This document shows positions 33,551 through 44,998 of a stretch of 64,000 nucleotides of DNA, piece after piece. Under the pieces are notes generated by a model. The model had not been told where the DNA came from and did no database searches. It saw only the letters and a program-made list of their open reading frames with translations. The translations under genes and the position numbers were made by a program. Numbering within the stretch: the first letter of the stretch is position 1; each line of letters begins with the position of its first letter. This DNA is from Achatina immaculata. Its lineage: Eukaryota; Mollusca; Gastropoda; Stylommatophora; Achatinidae. Location of the stretch: contig CM019718.1 in assembly GCA_009760885.1 (NCBI GenBank), forward strand, positions 25,022,133-25,086,132, in the 5' to 3' direction.

Positions 33551-33794
33551 TAATCAGGCGTCCGAGCTACTGGCCTCTCGTGACGAGGTCGGTGACTTGA
33601 GTCCTGTCGAGGGCGTTGTGGTATTACTGCTTTAGAAACGGGTGCCTATATCTCTCTGGAGCTGAGGAAAGGAAATATGACTGAGCAGGAAGTTGACAAT
33701 ATCGACCTTTAGTGTCCTGACAAACTGAAGGAAAATTTAAAAAACAACATATCTCCTAGGTGCTTCCATGGCATCATTAGACTAACTGCCTTTC
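33551..33794. other. Intergenic stretch
   Basis: No feature is recognised. Confidence 0.4.
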
Positions 33795-33807
33795 ATACAT
33801 AACTGGT
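33795..33807 (+). repeat. Left TSD of retroposon copy 2
   Basis: ATACATAACTGGT matches ATACATAACCGGT at 35167-35179 in 12 of 13 bases. Confidence 0.8.
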
Positions 33808-35166
33808 GGTTTTTAGGGCTGTAATGGCCAGAGGCTGGGTGAGGGATACGCTCTCCACTCCAATTAAATGTCTCCATGGTGCGCGTCTCAAATAGCCTCT
33901 GACAGCCCAAGTCTAGCTTCTGGCCTTTTCATGGCAGAACTGTTTAAACTGACAGGAGAAGGGGCGAAAGGCGAATATCTGGCGCATGAAAACCAGACGC
34001 GTTCGGGTAGATGAGATTCGTTGGTCTTGATTGGTAGCTCATCTAGGAGAAAGAAAGCTCCTGTTCGCTGCTGGCAAGATTCTTCAGCTGCTGTGCATGG
34101 AGTGAAACTCTTCCCGGCCAATGAAGAAGAATGCGAATAGGGTTGCAGCGCGGGGCCGTTGTGGAAAAGGTGATGGAAAGCATTAAGTGAAGTAGCCAGT
34201 AGTCTGGCGATCATGGCTACTCATATCACGGCACCTCTGTTCTAGAGGCCGGCCATGTCCTATATACAGCCATACTGGCTCAGTGCCTAAACCGGCTTAA
34301 CCCAGGGGTTAAACTAAGATTCTGCTGGCGAGATTCGTCGGCTGCCAAGCGTGGGGTGAAATTCCTCCCAGCCAATGAAGAAAAATGCGATTAGGGTTGC
34401 CGCGCGGCGCCGCTGTGGAAAAGGTGATGGAAAGGATTAAGTGAAGTTTAATTGGTATGGCCAGTAGACTCGCGGTGAGGGCTACTCATACCATGGAACC
34501 TCTGCTCTAGAGGCCGGCCATGTTCTATATACACCCATACTAGAGCAATATGCCTAAACCGGCTTAACTCAGGGGTGAAACGTGATGGATACGCATAACA
34601 CGGTAAATCCGCTCTAGAGGTCGTTCAAGTCCTATATACACCCATACTGGGATAATACGCAGAAACCGGCTTAACTCAAGGGTGAAACTCACTAGTGGCG
34701 AGGATTCGTCGTCCTCGACAAAAGCTCCGTCTTGGTCACCACCAGGAAGAGTAGCGGCCACGACCACAAAATGCTGAAGTCGGAAACACTGGACCAGTGC
34801 AGTCTAGATAGGCAACCACCTCTCACTCGAAGGGAATCTATACATATCCTAATCACGCTGAGGTTTTCCGGTGAGAAAGTCCAACTCTAGGCTGAATGAG
34901 CAACCACCTCTCACCCGGCTGGGATATATTAATATCCAAACCACGTCGAGGTTTTCCGGTGAGAAAGTCCAACTCTAGACTAAACTGGTGCAACGAAAAC
35001 CACAGCGTCACCCAATGCCGCTTCTGTGACCCACCGAGAATATAGACTCAAGCCCCATGATGCTCTGTGCCTCCATCCTAAATGAGACTATCGCGAGAAC
35101 CACAGGAGTAAATTCCGTAGGATCACGGGGCGATCTTGGCGGTAGAAGCGAACGAAGAAGAAGAAG
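33808..35166 (+). mobile_element. 1.36-kb non-autonomous retroposon, copy 2
   Basis: A 1359-bp inverted counterpart of 19140-20475, with a 13-bp TSD (one mismatch) outside any array, which fixes the element's ends independently. It begins GGTTTTTAGGGCTGTAATGG and ends in GAAGAAGAAG, so the sense strand is plus, with a GAA tail at the 3' end. It shows the same internal duplications (CGGCTTAACCCAGGGG and similar). No LINE, LTR or transposase protein is visible, so it probably depends on a LINE in trans. Confidence 0.85.
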
Positions 35167-35179
35167 ATACATAACCGGT
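35167..35179 (+). repeat. Right TSD of retroposon copy 2
   Basis: ATACATAACCGGT; see 33795-33807. Confidence 0.8.
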
Positions 35180-35563
35180 AAATGCCTTTGAATGTACATG
35201 CTATAGAAGAGTCCTTCAGATATTATGGAGACAAAAAAGAACAAATATATCCATACTACAAGAACTTAATATTGAAGAAGGTTGGCTAGTAAGGAAGACT
35301 AAACAGAGAAAACTTAAATATTTTGTACATATTACACGTCATGATAATTTAGAGAAAACATTCTTCGAAGGGTACACAATGGGAAAAAGAAAGAGAGGAA
35401 GACCAAGGCGAAGACGGCTGCAAGAAATCGTTGGTGATATGCGAGTGGACGCATCAGCAGCAGGGCATCTAACTTACAACCGTCAGGCTTACAGGAGACC
35501 TGTTAGGGAGGCAAAGTTCCGCAAAGGACATGCAAATGACCGACTGACTGACCATAACTGCTA
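35180..35563 (+). mobile_element. LINE 3' end, RTE family 1
   Basis: It begins in the NAFECTCYRR-like segment and continues through NISILQELNIEEGW-like pieces, KYFVHITRHDN, GKRKRGRPRRRRLQEI and EAKFRKGHAND. The tail is GACTGACTGACC (CTGA type). It directly adjoins the right TSD of the retroposon. Confidence 0.88.
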
Positions 35564-36028
35564 GAGGTATCATGACCCATTCACAAAAGAATGTCGGAGA
35601 TACGGAAAACATTTATAAAACTGTCTTACAAGCAGGATAAGACTAATATATTCACCAAGGCGGTGGAGCCTATTTAAAAAGATGAGCCTGTGCTCTGAGA
35701 ATTAAGAGGAGTCTTCGATGTCACGTCTGAAATTATCCACGGAAATAGGAGGCAGTGTGCTCTGGAAGCTGGGAAGGGGAAGTCTTGCCAAGAGAGTGAA
35801 AGAATGGATGAGTTTGCGAAAGTAGGAGAGAGGAGTGAGAACAGAGGAGTCTGTGTGACGTCAGGACTGGAGGAACTTAGCAGATCTTAACTCCGTAGCA
35901 CTTCATTTAGGCCGTCGTGGAGGATAGGCTGCCGTAACAGCGGCGAAGAAAGAAAGGTCTGACATGGTTATTGTTGCTATGGGAACTAAGGACAAAGTCC
36001 AAGAGTGCAGCTATCTCAGCCAGCATCG
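35564..36028. other. Intergenic stretch
   Basis: No feature is recognised. Confidence 0.4.
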
Positions 36029-36144
36029 GTGGATCTTCTAGTTGGATCTTCTAGTTGGATCTTCTAATTGGATCTTCTAGTTGGATCGTCTAGTTGGATC
36101 TTCTAGATGGATCTTCTAGTTGGATCGTCTAGTTAGATCGTCTA
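36029..36144. repeat. Minisatellite, 13-bp unit, ~9 copies
   Basis: The unit is TTGGATCTTCTAG, with G for T variants (GGATCGTC). Confidence 0.9.
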
Positions 36145-36855
36145 GTGTACGTCCAAAACAGCCTAGCAAATCTAACAAGGAGCTTACCTTCATCTTTTTT
36201 GCTCATAAGAGCAAATATGCCTGTTCTCAAATTTTGCAGTAAGAACAAATAGCATCGAGGAGTTTTCTAGGAAAGTAGGCACTGATAACCTGTCCAAGGA
36301 AGTAATGTCGACGAGCACAGGAAGGAAAATAGACAAAAGTTACCTCTCCTCCCCCCCCCCCCCCCCCCCAATTATCCAGTGCTGAAAAATCCTAGATACT
36401 TGGATTTTCCAGTTGAGTCACGGTGCTGACAGCAGTTTTACTTTGACAGGAAGGTTATCATTAGTCAGCACGAGACAAGGAAGACATACCTGCTGCATTT
36501 ACGTCCCCTCGATACAGTGGACAACCGTGTGAACTGTTTTGTTACAAGATACGAGCCAACGTGATTTAATTCGGCGGTTCTCAAAGTATTGCCCCCGTCC
36601 TTGTGGCGAGAACTAGTAACACCGTGTAACGAGGCAAATACTACACGATAAGCTTCTAGGAGTGTGAGGTTTAGAGTTAGGTATAAACTGAGATAGAAGA
36701 ATGTTTATAAATCATTCATGAGATTTTTGTTTCCCCCATAAGCCACAAGGACTGAGAAGAACTAGCGAAATCCCGATCCCACAGGTACATCTCTGATAAA
36801 GGTGCAACCTCAGTCCGAGGAGGGTAGGTTGTGATGGTCAAAATTAAAGACAAAA
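36145..36855. other. Intergenic stretch with long C run
   Basis: A C run of about 20 lies at 36350-36369. No gene is recognised. Confidence 0.45.
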
Positions 36856-36859
36856 GAAC

Positions 36860-37805
36860 GAACGAACGAACGAACACACTTTATTTTTAAAGGGTTAAGA
36901 AATGGGCACGCAGGCCCGTCTGACATTCTGCCCTTCATCATACAGCTTTCACTCAGTCACAGTCACTCAGCATTTGTTAATGAGCATAATAATCATGAAG
37001 ACACAATTAAATGATTACATAAATAAATAATAAACGTATCTCATGTCTATACACTCTACACTCTGATTTATGCAACAACATGAAGCAAACTTGCATTCTT
37101 ACATTCATTCAAAACTAATAAATTTATAGAAAAGCAATATTTAAAAAATTACAACACTCAAGCCATACTTTAAATTACTTTAAACTATGCTTAGGGATGC
37201 ATATAGTCCATATCAAACAAATGTTGACAAAGTTTAAAGTTATAAGAACGAATATTACTTATACGTTTTACGTGAATTGGTAGGGCATTCCAAAAGTGGG
37301 CAGCTGAGTAAGAGAAGCTTTTTTTTAAACATGCCAAGCCTTGTTTTTGGGAGAATACAATTGCTTAAGCGTTGACTGTGTTTTGGGTTGGATTTGAACA
37401 ACGACCACAGTTATAGTGGAGCATTGTGCGATAGAATTTTATGAATTAACCTGGCCTTGTTGAAAAGAAATCTGTTCTCGAGGGGTAGAATATAAAGATA
37501 TTTGACCTTATTTGTAATACATGATGCATGTTTGTCATCTATAAGCTTTACTGCTCGTTTTTTGAAGTGAGTAAAGTCTTTTTATATTTAACATGGAACA
37601 ACCATCCCAGACTGTGGAGCAGTAGTCCAAGTGTGTTTGTATCTGTGATATGTAGTATATTTTTCTGGTGTGTATGTCAAGAAAATGTTTAATTTTAGTA
37701 AATTGGTAAACTTTTTGTGCAATGACTTTGGTTAGATTGTCTACATGATGCTTTCAGCTGAGGTGGTAACCAATCATGAAGCCTAGAGTTTTATGTTCAC
37801 TAACA
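36860..37805 (-). pseudogene. CR1/L2-like LINE 3' part, copy 1
   Basis: In broken frames the minus strand shows the region downstream of the RT core: SHKHLG-like, then HLSWKHHVDNLTK, IQTHLDYCSTVWDG, RLYSLQK, and a TQLPTFGMP segment of the domain ending in WN-LP in relatives. The 3' end has AATGTCAGACGGGCCTGCGT and a tail of AACG-type repeats (plus 36862-36875, GAAC units). It is the inverted twin of 45000-45772. Clade assignment is by motif style only. Confidence 0.8.
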
Positions 37806-37814
37806 CTCTGTATC

Positions 37815-38015
37815 TGTGAAGTAAGTATGAAATAGAACATCAACGCTGAACTAAGTACGAAATAGAACATCAACGCTGAAGTAAGTACGAAATAGAACAT
37901 CAACGCTGAAGTAAGTACGAAATAGAACACCAACGCTGAACTAAGTACGAAATAGAACATCAACGCTGAAGTAAGTACGAAATAGAACATCAACGCTGAA
38001 GTAAGTACGAAATGC
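37815..38015. repeat. Minisatellite, 30-bp unit, ~7 copies
   Basis: The unit is AAGTACGAAATAGAACATCA plus ACGCTGAAGT. It sits at the 5' limit of the CR1-like copy and keeps its frame (repeated SALMFYFVLT on the minus strand), because 30 is a multiple of three. Confidence 0.95.
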
Positions 38016-38294
38016 AATCTCCTCCTGTCCGATGCTCTTCTAGTCATGTGATGATCATGTGACCAACTAGTCTGAAATTGTAATTCCTCATTCAGAATAA
38101 GAATTGTGAACATACGAACTTTCGGCCTGCGAACTCACATGTTTAGACCCGCTGATATATAGTTTTGACACTGAGTCTTCCAGGAAAGTTGGGCACAACA
38201 GAGGATCTTAGTAAAGAAGTCAAACTGTGTTTGATGTGTAGCATGTTTTCCTTAGTCTTCGCTGTTCTTGTCAGTCTTGATTGTTCTTGCTATA

Positions 38295-38600
38295 TCTCGC
38301 CGGAACTGCGCGGGCGTATGTTCTTTGCTGTCTATAAGGTGATAGTGTTAAAGTTGAAGCACTGTGTTGGATGGGGAGTGGGTTACAGCGACTAATTGTT
38401 ACAGGTCTTGAGTGGAGCCAAACAAGCAGAAAAAAAGATGCAGTGCTTCTTCAGCAGACGACTCCACCGCCATGAGGATGAAAACGATCCGTGCCCCTTA
38501 GCCAAGCTGAACCAGTTACTGGGGACACCAGAGAGGTAGAGGGACAGATTCTTGGTCGGATATGGTTTCCCCAACGCAGACGTGACCAGTCAATAAAGGG
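38295..38600 (+). repeat. Dispersed repeat family D, copy 2
   Basis: CCGGAACTGCG, then GTTCTTTGCTGTC, GGGAGTGGGTTACAGC, CCGCCATGAGGATGA, CCCTTAGCCAAGCTGAA. The same block order occurs at 56405 and in reverse at 58790-59092. Confidence 0.6.
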
Positions 38601-39009
38601 GGTCGTTGACCGCTGCGCTATTTGCATCGCCACCCCTTGTATCTTGATTGAAGAAGTGATTCATATTTGGCTCAATGGTAACCTATTTGTGCCTTGAGCT
38701 ATTTTAAGCATTTCATGTGAGAGTTCTCATACCAGGATACCCCCCCCCCCCTTTCCACGAATAACGTGCAGCCACACTGCTTAAGCCCAAGTCTGAAACA
38801 GAAGGATAAAACTTGAGATACTCTTCATCTATGAAGTGCAGTGCTGTCATGGGTTCTGCTCTGTGTTCTCTGCAGACCTTACCTGCTGATTATGGTTTTT
38901 AAAAATATACCCATGCCCCCACCACCCCCAAGACACCGCCCTTACCTTTACCCTATATGTGCAATGCATTCTGTATTCATTCACTATGCCTTCCCCTCGC
39001 CACATCTTC
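38601..39009. other. Intergenic stretch
   Basis: C runs lie at about 38741-38750 and 38918-38932. No gene is recognised. Confidence 0.4.
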
Positions 39010-40745
39010 CCACACTCTTAAAATAATAGAAGCCCTCCATGTTCATTCTTACAACAGTGAAAGCCCTCCATATTCACCCTTACAACAGTGAAAGCCCTCC
39101 ATGTTCACCATCACAACAGTGAAAGCCTTCCATGTTCATCCTTACAACAGTGAAAGCCCTCTATGTTCATCCTTACAACTGTGAAAGCCCTCCATGTTCA
39201 CCGTCACAACAGTGAAAGCCCTCCATGTTCACCCTTACAACAGCGAAAGCCCTCCATGTTCATCCTTACAACAGTGAAAGCCCTCCATGTTCATCCTTAC
39301 AACAGTGAAAGCCCTCCATGTTCACCCTTACAACAGTGAAAGCTCTTTATGTTTACAATTAAAATGATGGAAGTCCTCCATGTTCACCTTTCAGAGAAAG
39401 CCCTCCATGTCACCTTTACAATAGAGAAAGCTCTTTATGTTTACCTTAAAACGATGAAAGTCGTCCATGTTCACTTTTCAGTGAAAGCCCTCCATGTTCA
39501 TTCTTACAACAATGCAAGCTCTCAGTGTTCATCCTTACAACAGTGAAAGCCCTCCATGTTCATCCTTACAACAATGAAAGCTCTCAATGTTCAACATCAC
39601 AACAGTGAAAGCTCTCAATGTTCACCCTTACAACAGTGAAAGCCCTCCATGTTCATCCTTACAACAGTGAAAGCCCTCCATGTTCATCCTTACAACAGTG
39701 AAAGCTCTTAATGTTCATCCTTACAACAGTGAAAGCCCTCCATGTTCATCCTTACAACTGTGAAAGCCCTCAATGTTCACCGTCACAACAGTGAAAGCCC
39801 TCCATGTTCATCCTTACAACAGTGAAATCCCTCCATGTTCATCCTTACAACAGTGAAAGCCCTCCATGTTCATCCTTACAACAGTGAAAATCCTCAATGT
39901 TCATCCTTACAACAGTGAAAATCCTCAATGTTCATCCTTACAACAGTGAAAATCCTCAATGTTCATCCTTACAACAGTGAAAATCCTCAATGTTCATCCT
40001 TACAACAGTGAAAATCCTCAATGTTCATCCTTACAACAGTGAAAGCTCTCCATGTTCACCCTTACAACAGTGAAAACATTCCATGTTTATCCTTGCAACA
40101 GTGAAAACCCTCAATGTTCACCCTTACAACAATGAAAACTCTCAATGTTCATCCTTACAACAATGAAAACTCTCAATGTTCATCCTTACAACAATGAAAA
40201 CTCTCAATGTTCATCCTTACAACAATGAAAACTCTCAATGTTCATCCTTACAACAATGAAAACTCTCAATGTTCATCCTTACAACAATGAAAACTCTCAA
40301 TGTTCATCCTTACAACAATGAAAACCGTCAATGTTCATCCTTACAACAGTGAAAACCGTCAATGTTCATCCTTACAACAGTGAAAGCCCTCCATGTTCAC
40401 CTTTACAACAGTGAAAGCCCTCAATCTTCACCCTTACGACAGTGAAAGCCCTCCTTGTTCATCCTTACAACAATGAAAACCCTCAATGTTCATCCTTACA
40501 ACAGTGAAAGCCCTCCATGTTCACCCTTACAACAGTACAGTGAAAGCCCTCAATCTTCACCCTTACGACAGTGAAAGCCCTCCTTGTTCATCCTTACAAC
40601 AATGAAAACCCTCAATGTTCATCCTTACAACAGTGAAAGCCCTCCATACTCATCCTTACAACTGAGAAGGCTCTCAATGTTCATCCTTACAACAGTGAAA
40701 GCTCTCAATGTTCATCCTTACAACAGTGGAAGCTCTCCAGGTCAT
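39010..40745. repeat. Minisatellite, 31-bp unit, ~56 copies
   Basis: The unit is TTCATCCTTACAACAGTGAA plus AGCCCTCCATG. Variant types (AAAATCCTCAATG, AAAACTCTCAATG) occur in runs of consecutive copies, so neighbouring units were amplified together. This is the longest array in the window. Confidence 0.95.
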
Positions 40746-41186
40746 GAAGCGATACACTGGCTGAACCCCCTCCCCTGGTATTAAGTTTGGCCGTGCCACA
40801 AAGTCCACTTTACCTGAAGTTTCTATTAGCTATTGTATTTTGCCGCAGTGTGAGTTTTATCTCAACTGTCGTCTGTTTGCTGTGTTAAATGTGTCTAGAA
40901 ACGTAAACTAGGCTTACCCTCGCTGGCGGTCTGGACTTCCCTTGGTTCCGGAGGTAGTGGAGCCTGTTTAGAAACTGACTTTATGGTTCCACTCTTTGTC
41001 TTTAAGGTAATGGCCGGAATTCAATCCCGGTTCGGCGGGACGTTTGTTATTCAGCACCTTCATAGCACAGGCAGTAATCGCCCTTTGTAGACATTCAGTT
41101 CATGACGTTGTAAACAGTATCACCGTGCAGTGTCGTCCACAGATACATTCGCAGAATTCATAATAAAACATCTGATACAATCAACG
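40746..41186. other. Intergenic stretch
   Basis: No feature is recognised. Confidence 0.4.
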
Positions 41187-41303
41187 TCGGGATGGTGTGA
41201 GAGGAGATCACCAAGTGAACTGATGGCCTGCACGAAGGATCGTGTACTATGGAGAAGCATAATAGCCAACACCAGTCGGCACGGCACCTGATGATGATGA
41301 TGA
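41187..41303 (+). mobile_element. LINE 3' end, family 2, very short
   Basis: Only the last ~115 bp: GGGATGGTGTGAGAGGAGAT through GCCTGCACGAAGGATCG to GTCGGCACGGCACC and a GAT tail. Confidence 0.85.
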
Positions 41304-41328
41304 CAATCAACGTGACAGGTCAATAATA

Positions 41329-41364
<36 letters not shown>

Positions 41365-41749
41365 TTAAACCAGTGTATGCACACTGTTCCCGCACATTTC
41401 TCTCAAGAAAGATTTATGTTCCCAATTCCTGAACTCCCACGTACGTAGGCGTCAATTTCTTGCACGTTAAACTACATTTATCGCACTCAGATTACTTTTC
41501 AGTAAGTACTTTTCTCATAGTAAGACAAGGACAAATGAAACACGTGGGAGAGATTTCTAAAATCTTGTTTACCCAAATAGCTTGTCCTCAGATGTGATTT
41601 GTGAGCTTGCTTGGAGGCACACATTTTACTTTTATTGCTTTGACATTTCGAGCCATGAGAAACTTCACGTTTGTTTTTTTTTTCTCCCTTATAGTAAATT
41701 TACAACAGAACAGCCCGTTACTAAACTACCGCCTTGAGAGAAAACAGAC
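41304..41749. other. Intergenic stretch with (TA)n
   Basis: An AT microsatellite lies at 41334-41360. No gene is recognised. Confidence 0.5.
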
Positions 41750-41968
41750 CAGTAGTTCCCAGCCTTTCTTGCATCCAATGCCTACTTTGCTAACTAATTT
41801 TTAAGCTGCGAGCCACCGTAATATGTATAACACTGCAAAGATATGAACCTTTAATGACTTTCTTCGACACATAGCTCTCAATAGCTCTCAATGTTAAATT
41901 GATAGCGGGGTCACGGACCACTTTCAGAGTATCCTTGTGATCTCCAGACAACAGGTTGGGAACCACTG
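41750..41968. mobile_element. hAT-like MITE, 219 bp
   Basis: It starts CAGTAGTTCCCAGCCT and ends AGGTTGGGAACCACTG, inverted ends with two mismatches, plus an A/T-rich centre with no transposase. The flanking 8-mers do not match, so the TSD is lost or the limits are slightly off. Confidence 0.65.
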
Positions 41969-42380
41969 GACTAGAATTTTGGTCTTCCTCTGTTTACTTG
42001 TCTGCAGTAAATGTTTTATCTCTCAAAAAAGTCATCTTGATTCTCCCTCCTCCTCCTCTCTTTCTCTCTCTCTCTCTTCCCCCTTCCATTCTGTCTGTCT
42101 GTCTGTCTCTCTCTCCTCTTTTTAACATGTATACAGTATGAGCTCAGGTATAGAGAGTTTGGAATACGCTACATGAGATTTCCATAAGAGGAAGATAACG
42201 GAAGAGCAAGAAATGAGGAGATACGACACGGCGTGACTGAAAGAAAGGTCTTACAATTAGAGAAACAAATCAGAGTGTGCCAGGGAGACCTTGTGGTCTA
42301 ACACTAGCATACCTGACATCTGGTCACACTATTCCCAACAGCCGGAGAGCCGTTACATCGCTTTACGATAATATATCTGC
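41969..42380. other. Intergenic stretch with pyrimidine tract
   Basis: A TCTC/TCTG tract lies at about 42045-42120. No gene is recognised. Confidence 0.45.
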
Positions 42381-42740
42381 TGTTGTTGTTGTTGTTGTTG
42401 TTCGCCCATCGTCTTCGATGATGACCCACAGATTCATCTTAGTCAAAGTAAGGAGATGTGTGTCTGTGCGTGACCAACTAGCCCTGTACCAGCTCTAAAA
42501 GTTTTGCCACACACGGAACATATATGTCCAGATTCAGTTGTGGGTGCTTGTGCAGCCTTGGCTTTTCGCATTGCGCGTTTGTGCTGGGCATTTTCAATTC
42601 TTGAGCGCTCTGCTCTCTGGGCACCCAGGGTGGTTATAACCCTCCATGATGGGCGGACTTGTGCTATGGTCTCCCAAGAGTATATGTCTATTCCGAAGGC
42701 TTTGAGTGAGGTTTTGAGCGTGTCCTTGTAACGCTTTTTT
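42381..42740 (-). pseudogene. LINE C-terminus with C2H2 zinc finger
   Basis: On the minus strand one frame reads [30 protein letters not shown], a basic segment (HKRAMRKAKAA) and then a C2H2 finger, CSVCGKTFRAGTGLVGHAQTH, ending at a TGA (plus 42443-42445). The tail is a CAA repeat (plus TTG run at 42381-42402). This end is known in a group of animal non-LTR retrotransposons where a zinc finger closes the ORF. It is 5'-truncated, but what remains is open and well kept. Confidence 0.8.
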
Positions 42741-42769
42741 TCCCTCCAGCTTTCCGTTTTCCGCTCAGT

Positions 42770-42780
42770 ATATCTATCTG

Positions 42781-42859
<79 letters not shown>

Positions 42860-42868
42860 GTCTATCTG

Positions 42869-42923
<55 letters not shown>

Positions 42924-43058
42924 GTCTATCTGTCTGTCTGTCTGTCTGTCTGTCCGTCCGTCCGTCCGTCCGTCCATCCATCCATCCATCCATCCATCCA
43001 TCCATCCATCCATCCATCCATCCATCTATCCATCTATCTATCTATCTATCTATCTATC

Positions 43059-43112
<54 letters not shown>
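42770..43112. repeat. Mosaic tetranucleotide array
   Basis: Blocks of TATC, then TGTC, then CGTC, then CATC, then TATC again. Each block differs from its neighbour by one base, as if point variants were amplified stepwise. Confidence 0.97.
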
Positions 43113-43113
<1 letters not shown>

Positions 43114-43399
43114 GCTAACTACAATGCGTCAATAGATGGACGTACATGTGCTGTGAGAGCCAAACCAGTATTTCGTAATGCCACTCTTATTTCTCTTACG
43201 AGTCTGAGTCCAGATGTTACTCAGTCGTTGAATGTGATTGACAGGCGTGTCAGAAAGTTTTAACCGAGGCCTGGTCGGAACGCAGAGACCGTGTTAGGCT
43301 TGGTCGATTAGTAATGCAAGATCGGCGGGTCAGATCTAAATATAGGCATGATAATGCTGGGTTTAGGATCATTTCAGAGAAGATAATAACTAATTATCA
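43113..43399. other. Intergenic stretch
   Basis: No feature is recognised. Confidence 0.4.
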
Positions 43400-44317
43400 A
43401 GGGTACATAGAGTACAAGGATGTGTACTATCTCCAGACCTTTTTTCTCTGTACAGCGAGAATATTCTAAGAACGATCATCACAGAACCAGGCATAAAAAT
43501 TGGAGGATACAATATTAACAACCTTCGGTATGCTGACGACACAGTACTGATAGCTGAGAACCAACAAGACCTGCAAAATCTCTTGGATAAAGTCGCCAAA
43601 GAAAGTGAACAGAAAGGCCTTACTTTGAACATCAAAAAGACAGAGACTATGGTTATATCTAAGAAACAGAATCCACCAGCATGCAGTATTAAATTAAACG
43701 GAACTATTCTAAAGCAGGTGCAGAAATTCAAATACCTTGGAGCAGTAATAACTTCAGATGGGAAATGCAGAACAGAAATTAGGAACAGAATAGGCCGAGC
43801 AAAGACTGCATTTCAGAGAATGAGAAACATATTAGCTAACACATCTTTATCAATGAATGTTAGAAAACGAATCCTAAAATGCTATATTGAACCTATATTG
43901 TTATATGGAAGTGAATCATGGACAATAGGCAAGTCTGCACAAAAATCATTGGAAGCAGCAGAAATGTGGTTTATTAGAAGAATGTTGCGAATCCCCAGGA
44001 CAGCAAAAATATCTAATGAAGAATGTATGAGAAGAGATGGAGAGACAAAAAACCTTGACAAAAAGATAAGAGAGAGAAATGTACTTTCATAGGACATGCA
44101 ATGAGAAGAGGGGGCATTGAAAATATTATAACAATAGGAAAAATAGAAGGAAGAAGGTCAAGAGGAAGACCAAGAGAAATGATACTGGACAGTCTGACGG
44201 GATGGTGTGAGAGGAGACCACCAACTGAGCTGATGGCCTGCATGAAAGATCGCGTACTCTGGAGAAGCACAATAGCCAAAGCCAGTCGGCACGGCACCTG
44301 ATGATGATGATGACATA
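43400..44317 (+). pseudogene. LINE reverse-transcriptase C-terminal half, family 2
   Basis: The best copy of family 2. It starts in the QGCVLSPDLFSLYSENIL block of the RT palm, then shows the catalytic YADD at 43529-43540, VISKKQNPP, FKYLGAVITSDGK, CYIEPILLYGSESW, EMWFIRRMLRIPR, and after a frameshift near 44085 FIGHAMRRGGIEN, RGRPREMILDSLTGW, DRVLWRSTIAKASRHGT and a GAT tail. The main open frame (43583-44092) is 169 codons. The element lacks the endonuclease and RT fingers, so it is 5'-truncated. Confidence 0.9.
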
Positions 44318-44689
44318 GAGTACGATATTAGGTTATAAAAATGTATAAACTAGGAAAAAAGTAGGAACAGCTTTATTACTTATTATTATTAATATTATTA
44401 AAAATATATTATTAATATTATTTAAATGTCAATATTATTATTATTGTATCCTACTTTTTTCCTAGTTTATACATTTTGGTATCACAACTTTACTGCAGTG
44501 CTTCGTGTATAATTGCATACTTATACACTCATTATTGGATATTAGGTTATACGTCATTTCAGCTTCGAAAAGAAGAAAAAATATTCTGTTTACACACAGA
44601 AATGTTTATATTTACTATAAATCAATCATGTACACTATTGCAGTATTTCGTTCAGCTTTCCAAGCCAGCTGCGGCTCACCACTGCAGGC
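44318..44689. other. AT-rich stretch
   Basis: TTATTA-rich sequence at 44375-44455. No gene is recognised. ATAAACTAGGAAAAAAGTAG (44346) and its near reverse complement at 44451-44470 form a ~20-bp inverted repeat around the AT-rich core. Confidence 0.5.
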
Positions 44690-44895
44690 ACGACTTGTCT
44701 CCATTCCCCTCTTTTCTTAGAGTCTTCTGCCGATTGTCCACTCCGAGGTTTTCTTCCGGGTTGTCACGTCGCGGTTGTCCTGGTCTGCCTCTTGGTATGT
44801 CTCCGTTTATCACTTTTATGTAAGCTATTTTTTATCTGTCTATTCTCGTCCATCCTCTCTAAGTGTCTGAACCATCTCAGTCTGCTGAGAGTGGT
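44690..44895 (-). mobile_element. LINE C-terminal fragment, family 8
   Basis: The minus strand reads RLRWFRHLERMDENRQIK followed by a basic stretch, the usual RW-GH-RMD signature just after the RT thumb in RTE/Jockey-type LINEs. Frames break soon after. Limits are approximate. Confidence 0.6.
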
Positions 44896-44906
44896 GTATT
44901 AATTGT

Positions 44907-44998
44907 TCTACTTGGACTACTTCACTTGGACTACTTCACTTGGACTACTTCACTTGGACTACTTCACTTGGACTACTTCACTTGGACTACTGCTCCAC
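44907..44998. repeat. Minisatellite, 14-bp unit, ~6.5 copies
   Basis: TTCACTTGGACTAC repeated. The unit equals the LINE sequence that encodes HLDY at the start of the adjacent CR1-like copy, so it was probably copied from it. Confidence 0.95.

Noticed and set aside
36350..36369. C/G homopolymer runs (also 2650, 21861, 48540, 56212, 63935) as regulatory G-quadruplexes
   Set aside because: Single uninterrupted runs scattered between repeats. Nothing in context supports function, and run lengths may include sequencing error.
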